64,000 bases of DNA from Anaerorhabdus sp964386325 (lineage in GTDB: Bacteria > Bacillota_I > Bacilli_A > Erysipelotrichales > Erysipelotrichaceae): NCBI GenBank assembly GCA_964386325.1, contig CAYLQY010000011.1, positions 32,125-96,124 of the forward strand, read 5' to 3'. Position numbers and translations under genes: made by a program. Of the stretch, positions 44,279 to 53,917 are shown in pieces. The notes below the pieces were generated by a model. It did no database searches. It was not told the DNA's origin and saw only the letters and a program-made list of their open reading frames with translations. Each line of letters starts with the position of its first letter. Within the stretch, counting starts at the first letter, position 1.

Positions 44279-46011
44279 ATAGTTACCTCCTTTGTATTCA
44301 TTTGGCTATCGACGATAGCGCGATAAATCATGCAATTTTCTAAAAGTTCATGATGTTTTCCTTTACCAACAAGATGTCCTTCATCTAAGACAAGGATTTG
44401 ATCAGCATCAAGAATACTGCTTACGCGTTGTGCGATAATTAGTTTTGCTTGATCATGTACATGTAGATGAAGTTGTTGTCGTAATGCTTTATCGGTTTTG
44501 ACATCGAGAGCCGAAAAACAATCATCAAAAATAAATAAATTAGTCTTTTTAATTAATGCCCGAGCAATTGATAATCGTTGGCGTTGACCACCTGAGAAAT
44601 TTGAACCGCCTTGAGATACGTTAGCATTTAAACCGTCATCAAGAGAGGATACAAAATCTTTTGCTTGGGCAATTTCTAATGCTTTCCAACACTCATCTTC
44701 ACTTGCTTGAGCATTGGCAAGTAGTAAATTACTTTTAATTGTTCCACTAAATAAGAATGCTTTTTGTGGTACATAACCAATTTGATTTCGTAATTCTTCT
44801 TGTGTTATTACTTTTGTATTTATGCCATTAAGGCTAATGGTTCCACTTTGGTGTTCATGAATTCGTAAAAGCAAATCAACGATAGTACTTTTACCAGAAC
44901 CTGTACTTCCGATGATGGCGGTAGTTTCTCCAGGATTTATCATAAAAGATAAATCATTGATAACAGGTTGTTCAGCACCATCATAGCTGAATGTGACATG
45001 ATTGAACTCTACTGCTGGCGCAGTGGTGGCTTTAGAACTGAATTGCGAATGGATAAGATCAGTTATACTAGGGTTCAAATCAAGTACTTCTTCTAAACGT
45101 TTAAGGCAAGCTTGTGCTTTGGGTAATGTAGTTAGTGTAGAAACTGCCATAATACAATAGCCCATCGATAAAATCGCATATTCAATAACGGCAGAAATTT
45201 CACCAATTTCCATAGCGCCAGTTAATGAATACGAACCTCCTACAAATAAAACGACAACCATAATTGCACCCATCATCAACCACACGGCAGGATAGAATAT
45301 TGCGTATAAACGATTTAGTTTAATCATATTATTAGCGTAGCTTGTATAAGAATCATGACAACGATTTTTCTCATAGTCTTCATTACCGAATGCTCGAATA
45401 ACACGTACACCAGTTATTGATTCACGAACTACTTTATTAATACGATCTAAGCGTGATTGGATTGTCGATGAAAGGTGATTTGATTTACGAATAACATAAA
45501 CAGATAGAATAAATAATAAAGCAATAAAACTAAATTGAATAAGAGCGAGTGTTTGATTAACAGAAGCTGTCATTGCGATTGAAACAACGAGAATAATAGG
45601 TGCTGGAAGAACAAGTTGTAAAATCATTCCAAGCGTTTGTTGAAGATTTGTGATATCTGATGTAGAACGTGTAATCATCGAAGATATTCCAAATGAATCA
45701 AATTGTTGTAATGATAATTCTTGGGTTTTCTTAAATAGTTTTGTTCGCATTTCTCTTCCAAACAAAGATCCTAAATCACTTGTTACCCAACTCCCTATTG
45801 TTGAAATAATAGTAGTTAGTATTGCGAAAAGAAACATGGATATACCGACCTGTATAACGACATTGAAATTGTTTTGAAGAATACCATTATCAATCATCGT
45901 CGCAACTAATTTTGGTATAAGTAGTGTTCCTCCTATTTGTCCAAATAATAGAATTAATGTAAGTATCATTTTTCCTTTATAGTCTTTTATAAATTGAATA
46001 AAAAATTTCAT
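44275..46011 (-). CDS. Heterodimeric ABC exporter, non-catalytic subunit (second system)
   Basis: 578 residues. Walker A GSTGSGKST, intact signature NFSGGQRQRL, Walker B LFIFDDCFSALD (Asp for Glu) and Gln in the switch (IIAQRVSSI). Same division of labour as the pair at 19688-23147, to which it is paralogous. The start ATG follows AAGGAGG. Divergent from the merR gene, whose product very likely controls it. Confidence 0.93.
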   Translation of the reverse strand: MKFFIQFIKDYKGKMILTLILLFGQIGGTLLIPKLVATMIDNGILQNNFNVVIQVGISMFLFAILTTIISTIGSWVTSDLGSLFGREMRTKLFKKTQELSLQQFDSFGISSMITRSTSDITNLQQTLGMILQLVLPAPIILVVSIAMTASVNQTLALIQFSFIALLFILSVYVIRKSNHLSSTIQSRLDRINKVVRESITGVRVIRAFGNEDYEKNRCHDSYTSYANNMIKLNRLYAIFYPAVWLMMGAIMVVVLFVGGSYSLTGAMEIGEISAVIEYAILSMGYCIMAVSTLTTLPKAQACLKRLEEVLDLNPSITDLIHSQFSSKATTAPAVEFNHVTFSYDGAEQPVINDLSFMINPGETTAIIGSTGSGKSTIVDLLLRIHEHQSGTISLNGINTKVITQEELRNQIGYVPQKAFLFSGTIKSNLLLANAQASEDECWKALEIAQAKDFVSSLDDGLNANVSQGGSNFSGGQRQRLSIARALIKKTNLFIFDDCFSALDVKTDKALRQQLHLHVHDQAKLIIAQRVSSILDADQILVLDEGHLVGKGKHHELLENCMIYRAIVDSQMNTKEVTI

Positions 46012-46055
46012 AATTTACCTCCTTGTAATCATATAAATTGTTAGCCACAAGTGGT

Positions 46056-46086
46056 ACAATAAACTATGAAGTAACTTCAATGTCAA
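46056..46086 (-). promoter_or_regulatory. MerR-type promoter of the ABC exporter
   Basis: Minus strand TTGACA (46086-46081), a 19-bp spacer, TATTGT (46061-46056). The overlong spacer holds a perfect 13-bp inverted repeat TGAAGTTACTTCA (46079-46067). Long spacer plus central dyad is the classic MerR-activated promoter form. Confidence 0.85.
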
Positions 46087-46113
46087 GCAAATAAAGAAAA
46101 GAAGGTTGATAAA

Positions 46114-46914
46114 ATGATTCAAAAGAAAAATTTAACAATATCTGAATTCTCAAAGTTAACAGGAATTAATAGAGACAATTTAAGATTTTACGATAATGCA
46201 GGATTACTAGTCCCAGAGAAAAGAGAAGCAAATGGATATCGTAGCTATTCAAGAAAACAATTAAGTTCTGCTTACTTGATTACATCATTACGCGGAATTG
46301 GTGTTGGTCTTGAAGAAATCAAACGCTATTCGCAAGAAAGAAATCCTCAAAAAATGATGGAGTTATTTACTAAACAAGATAAATATATTCAAGAAGAGAT
46401 TGCACGACTAAAAGAAACAAGAGATATCATGCAACTTTATGCACAGATGGCTGAACGTGCCACACGAGAAGAAAAAGAAAAAATCTTTCTTGAATTCAAA
46501 GAAAGAGAAGATATATATCTATGTATTGAAATTCCAGAAGGAATGGATGAAGAAGAAGCAGAAAAGATTTCATTTGATGAGGCATGGGAAAGAGGAGTTA
46601 ATGTTGTTTATCCATTGGGTGGGATTATTAACCAAGATAAGCTAACTCGTGAAAAGAAGTTTGAAGTTTCACGTTTCTATTTTAGAACAAGACGAAATAA
46701 AAATGCTGTGAAGCCAGCGGGACATTATGTGGTTATGTATGTATTGAGTAGTTCGTGGGATTCTCCAACCATTATCAAACGATTACAAGCATTTATGAAG
46801 AAAAATAAATTAGTGCAGAGTGGCGAGATTTATATTGAATATCACCTTGATCATGTTGCGATTCAAAGTCCAGAGGATTATTGTGTTCGTATTGAAATAC
46901 CGATAAAAAATTAA
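46114..46914 (+). CDS. MerR family regulator with GyrI-like ligand domain
   Basis: 266 residues. MerR HTH (about 5-75: LTISEFSKLTGINRDNLRFYDNAGLL), a coiled dimer helix (about 85-125), and a C-terminal GyrI/AraC-effector-like domain (about 145-265) as in BmrR/TipA-type multidrug sensors. AAGAAGG precedes the start. Divergent from the ABC exporter and next to its 19-bp-spacer promoter, so it most likely activates that exporter on drug binding. Confidence 0.93.
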   Translation: MIQKKNLTISEFSKLTGINRDNLRFYDNAGLLVPEKREANGYRSYSRKQLSSAYLITSLRGIGVGLEEIKRYSQERNPQKMMELFTKQDKYIQEEIARLKETRDIMQLYAQMAERATREEKEKIFLEFKEREDIYLCIEIPEGMDEEEAEKISFDEAWERGVNVVYPLGGIINQDKLTREKKFEVSRFYFRTRRNKNAVKPAGHYVVMYVLSSSWDSPTIIKRLQAFMKKNKLVQSGEIYIEYHLDHVAIQSPEDYCVRIEIPIKN

Positions 46915-46947
46915 AAGGAAGTTACCATAAGTAATAACTTCCTTTTT
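46913..46947 (+). terminator. Intrinsic terminator of the merR gene
   Basis: AAAAGGAAGTTA / TAACTTCCTTTTT, 10-nt loop. Palindromic enough to serve the convergent azlD side as well. Confidence 0.88.
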
Positions 46948-46966
46948 CATTTAAAATGTCGAGAGA

Positions 46967-47302
46967 TTAAATAAAGATAACTTGAATAAGAAACATATAT
47001 ACGATGGTGCCTGCACCTATACTTAATAACACATTTCTTTTCCAAATGTGAATGATACTTGTTACCGCAATCGCAATGAATTCAGGTATTCCATGAGGTG
47101 CAATAATTGGCGAAACATTTTTTAGACAATAAATTACTAAGAGTCCCATCATTGCAGGTGGTAAGACTTTACCTAAATAAGAAATAATGGGTGGAAGTTC
47201 TTTTGATTCTGGAAACAAGAGAAATGGTGTAAACCGTGTAATCATTGTACCGAGAGTTATCGCAAGTATTGTAACTAATGTTTCAAGAGGTGTTAATGGC
47301 AT
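46967..47302 (-). CDS. azlD: AzlD family branched-chain amino acid transport protein
   Basis: 111 residues with four helices. Pattern LTPLETLVTILAITLGTMITRFTPFLLFP and KVLPPAMMGLLVIYCLKNV is typical of the small AzlD subunit. It overlaps azlC by 10 bp. Together they export branched-chain amino acids or analogues such as 4-azaleucine. GGAGGAAAATC precedes the start. Confidence 0.92.
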   Translation of the reverse strand: MPLTPLETLVTILAITLGTMITRFTPFLLFPESKELPPIISYLGKVLPPAMMGLLVIYCLKNVSPIIAPHGIPEFIAIAVTSIIHIWKRNVLLSIGAGTIVYMFLIQVIFI

Positions 47303-47994
47303 GCGATTTTCCTCCTTACAAGTAATAAAGTTAATATGAATACCATTGCTGGTATTACTAGATTATTGCCGCCAAATAGGAATAACGAAAGTAGGGTACA
47401 TCCTAATCCTATACATCCAGGTATACGATTTTCTTTTATTCGCATTTGTTCAATAAAAAGGACAACGAATAATGCCGTTAAAGCAAAATCTAAACCAGCA
47501 GTATTCAACGTGATTAAAGTTCCTAATATGCTTCCAAGTAATGTTCCAACAATCCAATAGATGTAATCAAGAAAAGATATACAAAAATAAAATGATTTTA
47601 AATCACAGTTCTCAGGGGGTGTGACACTCGATGTGATTGAGAAAGTTTCATCACAAAGGGTATAAATTAAGAAGTTTTTCACTTTTCCCAACCCTTTATA
47701 TTTATCAAGCATAGCTAAGCCATAAAAAATATGACGAGCATTAACCATCAAACTGAGAAAGAAGGCTTGAAAGGGATCGAAGGCAGTTGTAAGTAGTGTG
47801 ATTGCGACAAACTGCATACTTCCACAAAAGGCGATGGCACTCATGAGTACAGCCCATATTGCGGAATAACCCTTTGTTTGCATGAGAACACCATAAGCCA
47901 TACCTAAGACTAGAAATCCCGTTAATACAGGAAGAGTATGAGGAAATGCAGCTTTTAGTGATGATTTAAATTGTTCAATTTTTTTATTTTTCAT
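47293..47994 (-). CDS. azlC: AzlC family branched-chain amino acid transport protein
   Basis: 233 residues. AzlC pattern: FPHTLPVLTGFLVLGMAYGVLM, SAIAFCGSMQFVAITLL, LMVNARHIFYGLAMLDKYKG, YTLCDETFSI. Five or more helices. It is the large subunit of the AzlCD exporter. It lies about 45 bp downstream of the PfkB kinase gene and probably shares its transcript. Confidence 0.94.
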   Translation of the reverse strand: MKNKKIEQFKSSLKAAFPHTLPVLTGFLVLGMAYGVLMQTKGYSAIWAVLMSAIAFCGSMQFVAITLLTTAFDPFQAFFLSLMVNARHIFYGLAMLDKYKGLGKVKNFLIYTLCDETFSITSSVTPPENCDLKSFYFCISFLDYIYWIVGTLLGSILGTLITLNTAGLDFALTALFVVLFIEQMRIKENRIPGCIGLGCTLLSLFLFGGNNLVIPAMVFILTLLLVRRKIACH

Positions 47995-48020
47995 GAGAGT
48001 ACCTCCGATATGATAAGAAA

Positions 48021-48045
48021 GACACTCGAGAGAATGTCTTTAATT
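48021..48045 (-). terminator. Weak hairpin after the PfkB kinase gene
   Basis: Minus strand AAAGACA-N11-TGTCTTT followed by CTTATC. No proper U tract, so read-through into azlCD is likely. Confidence 0.35.
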
Positions 48046-48858
48046 GTCTGATTTTAGCTTTTGTAGTTCTTTACTGATGGCAGTAGGTGTTTGAAGAATA
48101 ATTTGGGCAGCACGGTGAGCAAGTTGGATACTATCAATAAGGGTTAGATTTCTAACTAATCCATAAAGTAATCCAGCGAGGAAAGCATCACCAGCACCAA
48201 TATCATTATTTGTCTCTATTTCATTTGTTTTAATAGGAACTTTACCATCGCGGGTATACAGTGTTGCACCATTCTTGTCTTCAGTCACAATAACCCATTG
48301 AAGACCTGTGGTAAAATCCATTTTCTCTTCTTCGAACTCATCAATATTCACCACAATACCTTCAATATAGCGAAGCAGCTCAACAGAAGGAATGAACCCA
48401 CTAATTATCCATCGCGTTGAAGAAGTATTAATAAATAAATCATATAAGAATTTTTCATTCATTTGATCAGTAATGGCAAAGGAATCTTTGAATAAACTGT
48501 AGTCAATTGAATCTTGTTCATTGAATAAAAATTCAGGTGTAATAGAAGATAAGAAATATTGAACATTGGACGCATGAATACTTTGGAAAACAGGAGTCGG
48601 TTTATCGACAAGAATTGTATGTAGTTCAACACCAAGCAAACTAAGCTCATCTTGTAATTCAGTGGCTTTTTCATCATTCCCTATTTTAGTAATGAAGATG
48701 GGATTACAGCCAAGACAACCTAGGTTATAACTTACATTATGCATAGAGCCGCCAAAATTAGATGTAAAAGTTCCCTTATTACAATGATTAGGATGAATTT
48801 CTTCAGCCATAAAAATATAGTCTTGCATTGAAGTACCAATCAAAAGAATATTTTTCAT
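48040..48858 (-). CDS. PfkB family carbohydrate kinase
   Basis: 272 residues from the ATG at 48858, chosen because AAAGAGGT precedes it; the frame continues to 48888. N-terminal NFGGSMHNVSYNLGCLGCNPIFITKIGNDE and C-terminal NDIGAGDAFLAGLLYG (catalytic Asp in GAGDAF) define the ribokinase/PfkB fold. It phosphorylates a sugar or nucleoside in the cytoplasm. The substrate cannot be assigned; neighbouring genes give no hint. Divergent from ispF. Confidence 0.9.
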   Translation of the reverse strand: MKNILLIGTSMQDYIFMAEEIHPNHCNKGTFTSNFGGSMHNVSYNLGCLGCNPIFITKIGNDEKATELQDELSLLGVELHTILVDKPTPVFQSIHASNVQYFLSSITPEFLFNEQDSIDYSLFKDSFAITDQMNEKFLYDLFINTSSTRWIISGFIPSVELLRYIEGIVVNIDEFEEEKMDFTTGLQWVIVTEDKNGATLYTRDGKVPIKTNEIETNNDIGAGDAFLAGLLYGLVRNLTLIDSIQLAHRAAQIILQTPTAISKELQKLKSDN

Positions 48859-48878
48859 AGTTTTTACCTCTTTGTCTA

Positions 48879-48907
48879 ATGATAACATAAATCATGATAT
48901 AATTGAA
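48879..48907 (-). promoter_or_regulatory. Promoter of the PfkB kinase gene
   Basis: Minus strand TTCAAT (48907-48902), 17-bp spacer, TATCAT (48884-48879). It overlaps the divergent ispF promoter. Confidence 0.5.
48895..48903 (+). promoter_or_regulatory. Extended -10 promoter of ispF
   Basis: TGATATAAT at 48895-48903, 20 bases before the ispF start. A TTGTCT lies upstream, but the spacing (20 bp) is too long for a standard -35. Confidence 0.55.
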
Positions 48908-48923
48908 AAAAGAGGTGGAAAAA

Positions 48924-49397
48924 ATGATAAGAATTGGACAGTCAAGTGACATACACCGTTTAGTGGAAGATAGAGATTTAATCTTAGGTGGTGTTAAGAT
49001 AGAACATACAAAAGGGTTAGATGGTCATAGTGATGCAGATGCATTATTACATGCAATTGCAGAGGCTATTCTAGGGGCATTAGCTTTGGGTGATTTAGGA
49101 AAACATTTTCCAGATACTGATCCTCGTTATAAGGGCGCAAATTCTTTAGATTTATTACGTTCAGTAAAAATGTTAATGAATAAAGAGGGATATACTATAG
49201 GAAACATTGATTCATTGATTATGATTGAGAAACCTAAAATGGCGCCACATATTGATGAGATGAGAAAAAATATTGCGAATGCGTTGAATTGTGAAATATC
49301 GCAAGTTAGTGTCAAAGCTACACGCGGAGAAAAATTAGGATTTGTTGGAAGAGAAGAGGGAGTCTTAGCACAAGCAGTAGTCCTTCTTGAGAAATAG
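48924..49397 (+). CDS. ispF: 2-C-methyl-D-erythritol 2,4-cyclodiphosphate synthase
   Basis: 157 residues from ATG 48924 (AGAGGTGG upstream; the open frame begins at 48903). MEP pathway enzyme converting CDP-methylerythritol 2-phosphate to the cyclodiphosphate. Zinc ligands Asp9 and His11 in SSDIHRL and His43 in ADALLHAI, plus GHSDAD and the C-terminal KATRGEKLGFVGREEG. Length is standard. It shows that this organism uses the MEP isoprenoid route. The next gene starts about 12 bases later. Confidence 0.97.
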   Translation: MIRIGQSSDIHRLVEDRDLILGGVKIEHTKGLDGHSDADALLHAIAEAILGALALGDLGKHFPDTDPRYKGANSLDLLRSVKMLMNKEGYTIGNIDSLIMIEKPKMAPHIDEMRKNIANALNCEISQVSVKATRGEKLGFVGREEGVLAQAVVLLEK

Positions 49398-49408
49398 TGG
49401 AGGGGAAT

Positions 49409-50083
49409 ATGTTTCGAATATTGATTGTTGAAGATGATGAAATTATAACTAGAACTTTAAAAAAACAAATTAGTACTTGGGGATATGAAGTTAAAAATAT
49501 TGAGGATTTTAATAATGTGTTGATTGAGTTTAACGATTTTAATCCACATTTAGTTTTAATGGATATTACATTGCCATTCTTTAATGGTTATCATTGGTGT
49601 AGTGAAATTAGAAAAACATCGAAAGTACCACTTTTATTTATTTCTAGTGCTTCAGATAATATGAATATCATTATGGCGATGAATATGGGTGGTGATGATT
49701 TTATTGCGAAGCCGTTTGATTTGAATGTGCTCACGGCAAAAATTCAAGCAATTTTACGTCGCTCATATGATTTTAGTACAAATCAATCTGTGCTAGAGGT
49801 TCATGGAGTAACATTAAACTTAAATGACACATCGCTTATTTATGGTGATCAAAAAATAGACTTAACAAAGAATGAGTTTCGTATTATGTCGACGTTGATG
49901 GAAAACAAAGATAAATACGTGTCTCGTGATGAAATGATGCAAGCGTTATGGGATACAGATGAATTCATTGATGATAATACATTGACGGTTAATGTAGCTC
50001 GTTTACGTAAAAAATTAGAAGAAGCAGGTTTAGAAGAATTTATAGTAACAAAGAAGGGCATCGGATATCGAATAAAGGAATAA
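49409..50083 (+). CDS. Bce-like response regulator (OmpR/PhoB family)
   Basis: 224 residues from ATG 49409 (GGAGGGG upstream; GTG 49397 is in frame). Receiver domain with acidic pocket VEDDE, phospho-acceptor Asp52 in LVLMDITLP and conserved Lys in FIAKPFD, then winged-helix DNA-binding domain (KNEFRIMSTLMENKDKYVSRDEMMQALWD). Followed by its histidine kinase, an ABC ATPase and a large permease, the order of BceRS-BceAB peptide-antibiotic modules. Confidence 0.94.
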   Translation: MFRILIVEDDEIITRTLKKQISTWGYEVKNIEDFNNVLIEFNDFNPHLVLMDITLPFFNGYHWCSEIRKTSKVPLLFISSASDNMNIIMAMNMGGDDFIAKPFDLNVLTAKIQAILRRSYDFSTNQSVLEVHGVTLNLNDTSLIYGDQKIDLTKNEFRIMSTLMENKDKYVSRDEMMQALWDTDEFIDDNTLTVNVARLRKKLEEAGLEEFIVTKKGIGYRIKE

Positions 50084-50084
50084 G

Positions 50085-51059
50085 ATGAAAAACTATTTAA
50101 AAGATAAAATAAAAAGTATTGGAATTATTTTAGGATGTCTTTTAATACAAACAATTACATTATTCTTATTTGGATTAGATTTGTTTGTGGTAGGATATGT
50201 GTTTTTGTTATGTCTAATATTCATTGTTATTGCTTTCTTGATTGACTATGCTTACTATCGAAGGAAAAGAATCAGACTTCAAGAATTGGTTGGGAAACAG
50301 GGTTTAGAAATAACAGAATTTCCTAAAAATAAAGATCCATTTGAAAAAGAATATCAAGAAATAATAGAATTACTTATAAAAGAAAAAAATGAACTAGAAT
50401 ATGTATTGAGTAACAGTATAACGGACAGTAATGATTATTTTACTATGTGGGTTCATCAAATAAAAACACCCATTGCCGCAATGCGACTACTTTTACAAAC
50501 TAGTGAACAAGATGATAAACAAGAGTTGGAAGAGCAATTATTCAAGATAGAACAATATGTAGATATGGTTTTACAATATATTCGAATGAAAGAATCAAAT
50601 CGTGATTTTTTGTTTGAAACAATAGAGTGTGATGAAATTATCAAACAATCGGTAAGAAAATATGCAAAATCTTTTATTCGTAAAAAAATAAATTTGAATT
50701 ATGAACCAGTGAATTTCTCAATTATTACTGATGAAAAGTGGTTGTGTTTTGTGGTTGAACAACTATTATCAAACGCAATCAAATATACACCAGAAGGTGG
50801 TACAATCACGATTACACATGAATGGAAAGTTCTTGTTATTAAGGATACGGGAATTGGAATCAGTAAAGAAGATATACCGCGTATTTTTGAAAAAGGTTTT
50901 ACTGGGTATAATGGACGTATTGATAAGAAGTCGACAGGTATTGGACTTTTCTTGTGTAAATCAGTTTGCGATAAGTTGGGTCATACGATTAAAATTGATT
51001 CTTCAGTAAAAGAAGGAACAATCGTGAGAATAGGATTAGATTCGTACCTTACAAAATAG
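50085..51059 (+). CDS. Bce-like intramembrane-sensing histidine kinase
   Basis: 324 residues. Two N-terminal helices (about 12-32 and 35-55) with almost no extracellular loop, which is the mark of intramembrane-sensing kinases. Phospho-His124 in MWVHQIKTPIAAMRLLLQT; ATPase domain N-box LLSNAIKYTPEGG, G1 KDTGIGISKEDI, G2 STGIGLFLC. It lacks its own sensor domain and is expected to take its signal from the Bce-type permease encoded downstream. One base separates it from the response regulator. Confidence 0.94.
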   Translation: MKNYLKDKIKSIGIILGCLLIQTITLFLFGLDLFVVGYVFLLCLIFIVIAFLIDYAYYRRKRIRLQELVGKQGLEITEFPKNKDPFEKEYQEIIELLIKEKNELEYVLSNSITDSNDYFTMWVHQIKTPIAAMRLLLQTSEQDDKQELEEQLFKIEQYVDMVLQYIRMKESNRDFLFETIECDEIIKQSVRKYAKSFIRKKINLNYEPVNFSIITDEKWLCFVVEQLLSNAIKYTPEGGTITITHEWKVLVIKDTGIGISKEDIPRIFEKGFTGYNGRIDKKSTGIGLFLCKSVCDKLGHTIKIDSSVKEGTIVRIGLDSYLTK

Positions 51060-51069
51060 TAAGAATAAG

Positions 51070-51116
51070 ATGAGATTTTGTAAGCCAAAATTAAGGTATA
51101 GAAATCTCATTTTTCT
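51070..51116 (+). terminator. Hairpin between kinase and ABC genes
   Basis: ATGAGATTT (51070-51078) pairs with AAATCTCAT (51102-51110), followed by TTTTTCTT. It separates the two-component genes from the transporter genes, which should have their own promoter or rely on read-through. Confidence 0.65.
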
Positions 51117-51146
51117 TATGATGATAGTGTCAGGAGGAACAAGAAT

Positions 51147-51914
51147 ATGAAAATATTAGAAGTTAGTAATCTTAAAAAAGTTTATTCATCTCGTTTTGGA
51201 GGGAATAGCGTCCAAGCATTAACCAATGTATCGTTTACTGTTGAAGAAGGTGAGTATGTAGCTATCATGGGTGAATCTGGCTCCGGTAAAACGACACTAT
51301 TAAACATTCTTGCAGCTTTAGATAAGCCGACATCAGGAGAAGTATTGTTAGCGGGAAAAAGTCTTTCAAAAATAAAAGAAAACGAGATGTCCGCATTTCG
51401 TAGAAATAATTTAGGATTCGTATTCCAAGATTTCAATTTATTAGATACATTTTCAAATAAAGATAATGTTTTTCTACCGCTTGTCTTATCAGGTAAGAAA
51501 TATCATGAAATGATAGAAGCAATCACACCAATCGCAAAGCAATTGGGAATTATGGATATCCTCAATAAATACCCTTATGAAATATCTGGTGGTCAAAAAC
51601 AACGTATTGCAGTAGCACGTGCTTTGATTACACATCCTAAGATTGTATTAGCAGATGAACCTACAGGAGCACTCGATTCAAGAGCTACAGATCATTTATT
51701 ACAAATATTTAATGATATTAATCAACTAGGACAAACAATTTTAATGGTTACGCATAGTGTTAAAGCTGCTAGTCATGCAGGACGAGTATTGTTTATCAAG
51801 GATGGTGAAGTTTTCCATCAAATATACAAAGGGAATATGACAAATGAACAAATGTATCAAAAAATTTCAGAATCATTAACAGTACTAGCCACAGGTGGTG
51901 AAAGAAATGCGTAA
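51147..51914 (+). CDS. BceA-like ABC transporter ATP-binding protein
   Basis: 255 residues of the MacB/LolD-like class: Walker A GESGSGKTTLL, signature ISGGQKQRIA, Walker B IVLADEPTGALDS, H-loop MVTHS, plus the C-terminal FIKDGEVFHQIYKG typical of BceA/VraD-type ATPases. AGGAGGAAC precedes the ATG. It powers the downstream permease to free cell-wall targets from peptide antibiotics. Confidence 0.95.
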   Translation: MKILEVSNLKKVYSSRFGGNSVQALTNVSFTVEEGEYVAIMGESGSGKTTLLNILAALDKPTSGEVLLAGKSLSKIKENEMSAFRRNNLGFVFQDFNLLDTFSNKDNVFLPLVLSGKKYHEMIEAITPIAKQLGIMDILNKYPYEISGGQKQRIAVARALITHPKIVLADEPTGALDSRATDHLLQIFNDINQLGQTILMVTHSVKAASHAGRVLFIKDGEVFHQIYKGNMTNEQMYQKISESLTVLATGGERNA

Positions 51915-53865
51915 GTCGCTTTATCTTTCACTAGCTGTTCAAAATATCAAAAAGAATTATCGTACTGTTATTCCATATCTTTGTACATGTATTATTACAA
52001 TTATGATGTTCTCAATTCTTGATTCATTAAGAACATCTGCAATCATCTTGCAAGGTGTTGGTGGTGGAACTATGGCCGTTATTCTCTTGCTTGGTCGTGT
52101 GGTTGTAGGGGCTTTTTCAATTTTATTTATATTTTATACAAATAGTTTTTTGATTAAAAAAAGAATGAAAGAGTTTGGTGTTTACAATGTTTTGGGTTTA
52201 GAGAAAAAACATATTATACTAATCATCAGTTATGAAACTATTATTTTGAGTGTATTGTCTTTATTGCTTGGCCTTTTTCTTGGTGTAGCATTTAGTAAAA
52301 TATCACAATTATTATTATTTAAATTAATGGGATTAGCGGCAACGAATGAGTTTACATTGTCTATTTCATCAATTATTCTAACCTGTGTTGTCTTCGCTGG
52401 TATTTTCTTTCTTGTATTCTTAAATACAATCAGGATGATTGCGAAATCAAATCCAATTGAATTGATTCGTCAAGAATCAGCAGGAGAAAAAGAACCTAAA
52501 GCGAATTGGCTAGTAGCTTTAATTGGATTTATAACATTAGGTGCAGGGTATTATTTAGCGCAAGTAATTGATAATCCAGTTATGGCAATTATGTTATTCT
52601 TCTTGGCAGTTATTCTTGTAATTGTAGGTACTTTCTGTTTGTTTACTTCAGGCAGTATTGTTATCTTAAAGGCTTTAAAGAAGAATAAGAAGTTCTATTA
52701 TAAAACCAAAAACTTTACAGCTGTTTCAGGTATGATTTATCGTATGAAAAGAAATGCAGCAGGACTTGCGAATATTTGCATTCTTAGTACTTGTGTATTG
52801 GTTATGATTTCAACAACGTTTTCACTTTATTTTAATATCGGTGATATCATTAATAAAAGATTTGTTAGAGACATTGCAGTTACTGCAAGATCGGTTCCAA
52901 ATGAAGAGGTCGTTATTGAAACTGATCAATTGGTAAATAGTGTATTAGATCAAAATCAAGTAGTTGGAAAAAATATTTCAAACTATCGATATTCACAATA
53001 CGATTATTCGAATATAAATGGTAAATTAGTAAAATACCAAGATATAAATCCTGTTATTATTATGATAATTCCAGTTTCAGAATATAATCGATTAACAAAT
53101 GAAAACGTAACGCTTGCAGATGATGAGTTATTGATGTTAGAAACACAATATTTCAAAGGTAAAGATACGTTATCAATCAATGATATTACGTATAAAGTTA
53201 CAATTGTTAAAGATGATAATAATACGTTTGATGGCTTTGGTTATTATGCAACGGCAATATATGTAGTTGTCGTAAATGATATGGACACATATTATGCGAA
53301 TAGTAGTGATAGTTATGTTAATACAAAATATACATATATGGTTGATATAGATGTAGATAAAGAACTAGAGTCTTCAATCTCTGATCAAATTCGTGAACAA
53401 GGAAAATTAGATGTTTATCAAAGTCAATATAGTGTGGATAGCAGAAGTCAAAATTCTCAAACATTCTTTGAATTATATGGTTCGTTGTTGTTTATAGGGG
53501 TATTCCTAAGTGTTTTATTTCTTATTGCAACAGTATTAATTATCTACTATAAACAAATTACGGAAGGTTATGAAGATGTACGACGTTTTGATATCATGAA
53601 GAAAGTTGGGATGAATCAAAAAGAAGTTGCATCATCAATTCGCCGACAAGTTTTAATGGTTTTCTTTATCCCAATTGTTATGGCGACGATTCATATTGGA
53701 TTTGCGTTTAAAATGATTTCTATCATGGTGGGTGCATTAAGTATGAATAATACGGAATTATTCTTTTATTGCACAGTGTTTACAGTTGTAATATTTAGTG
53801 CGGTCTATGCGGTTGTTTATGCGTTGACTTCAAGGACCTATAATCATATTGTAAATCAAAAATAA
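51907..53865 (+). CDS. BceB-like ABC transporter permease
   Basis: 652 residues from ATG 51907 (GGTGGTGAAAG upstream; GTG 51895 is in frame), overlapping the ATPase gene by 8 bp. Ten-helix FtsX-type layout with a large extracytoplasmic domain of roughly 200 residues between helices 7 and 8 (about 310-525), the antibiotic-recognising part of Bce permeases. FtsX-type end segments QKEVASSIRRQVLMVFFIPI are present. It probably signals to the kinase as well as removing the drug. Ligand unknown. Confidence 0.94.
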   Translation: MRKSLYLSLAVQNIKKNYRTVIPYLCTCIITIMMFSILDSLRTSAIILQGVGGGTMAVILLLGRVVVGAFSILFIFYTNSFLIKKRMKEFGVYNVLGLEKKHIILIISYETIILSVLSLLLGLFLGVAFSKISQLLLFKLMGLAATNEFTLSISSIILTCVVFAGIFFLVFLNTIRMIAKSNPIELIRQESAGEKEPKANWLVALIGFITLGAGYYLAQVIDNPVMAIMLFFLAVILVIVGTFCLFTSGSIVILKALKKNKKFYYKTKNFTAVSGMIYRMKRNAAGLANICILSTCVLVMISTTFSLYFNIGDIINKRFVRDIAVTARSVPNEEVVIETDQLVNSVLDQNQVVGKNISNYRYSQYDYSNINGKLVKYQDINPVIIMIIPVSEYNRLTNENVTLADDELLMLETQYFKGKDTLSINDITYKVTIVKDDNNTFDGFGYYATAIYVVVVNDMDTYYANSSDSYVNTKYTYMVDIDVDKELESSISDQIREQGKLDVYQSQYSVDSRSQNSQTFFELYGSLLFIGVFLSVLFLIATVLIIYYKQITEGYEDVRRFDIMKKVGMNQKEVASSIRRQVLMVFFIPIVMATIHIGFAFKMISIMVGALSMNNTELFFYCTVFTVVIFSAVYAVVYALTSRTYNHIVNQK

Positions 53866-53917
53866 ATATGAATTGGTATAGAAGTGATAGTTGGTGTGTT
53901 TATAAATTCTCTTGAAA

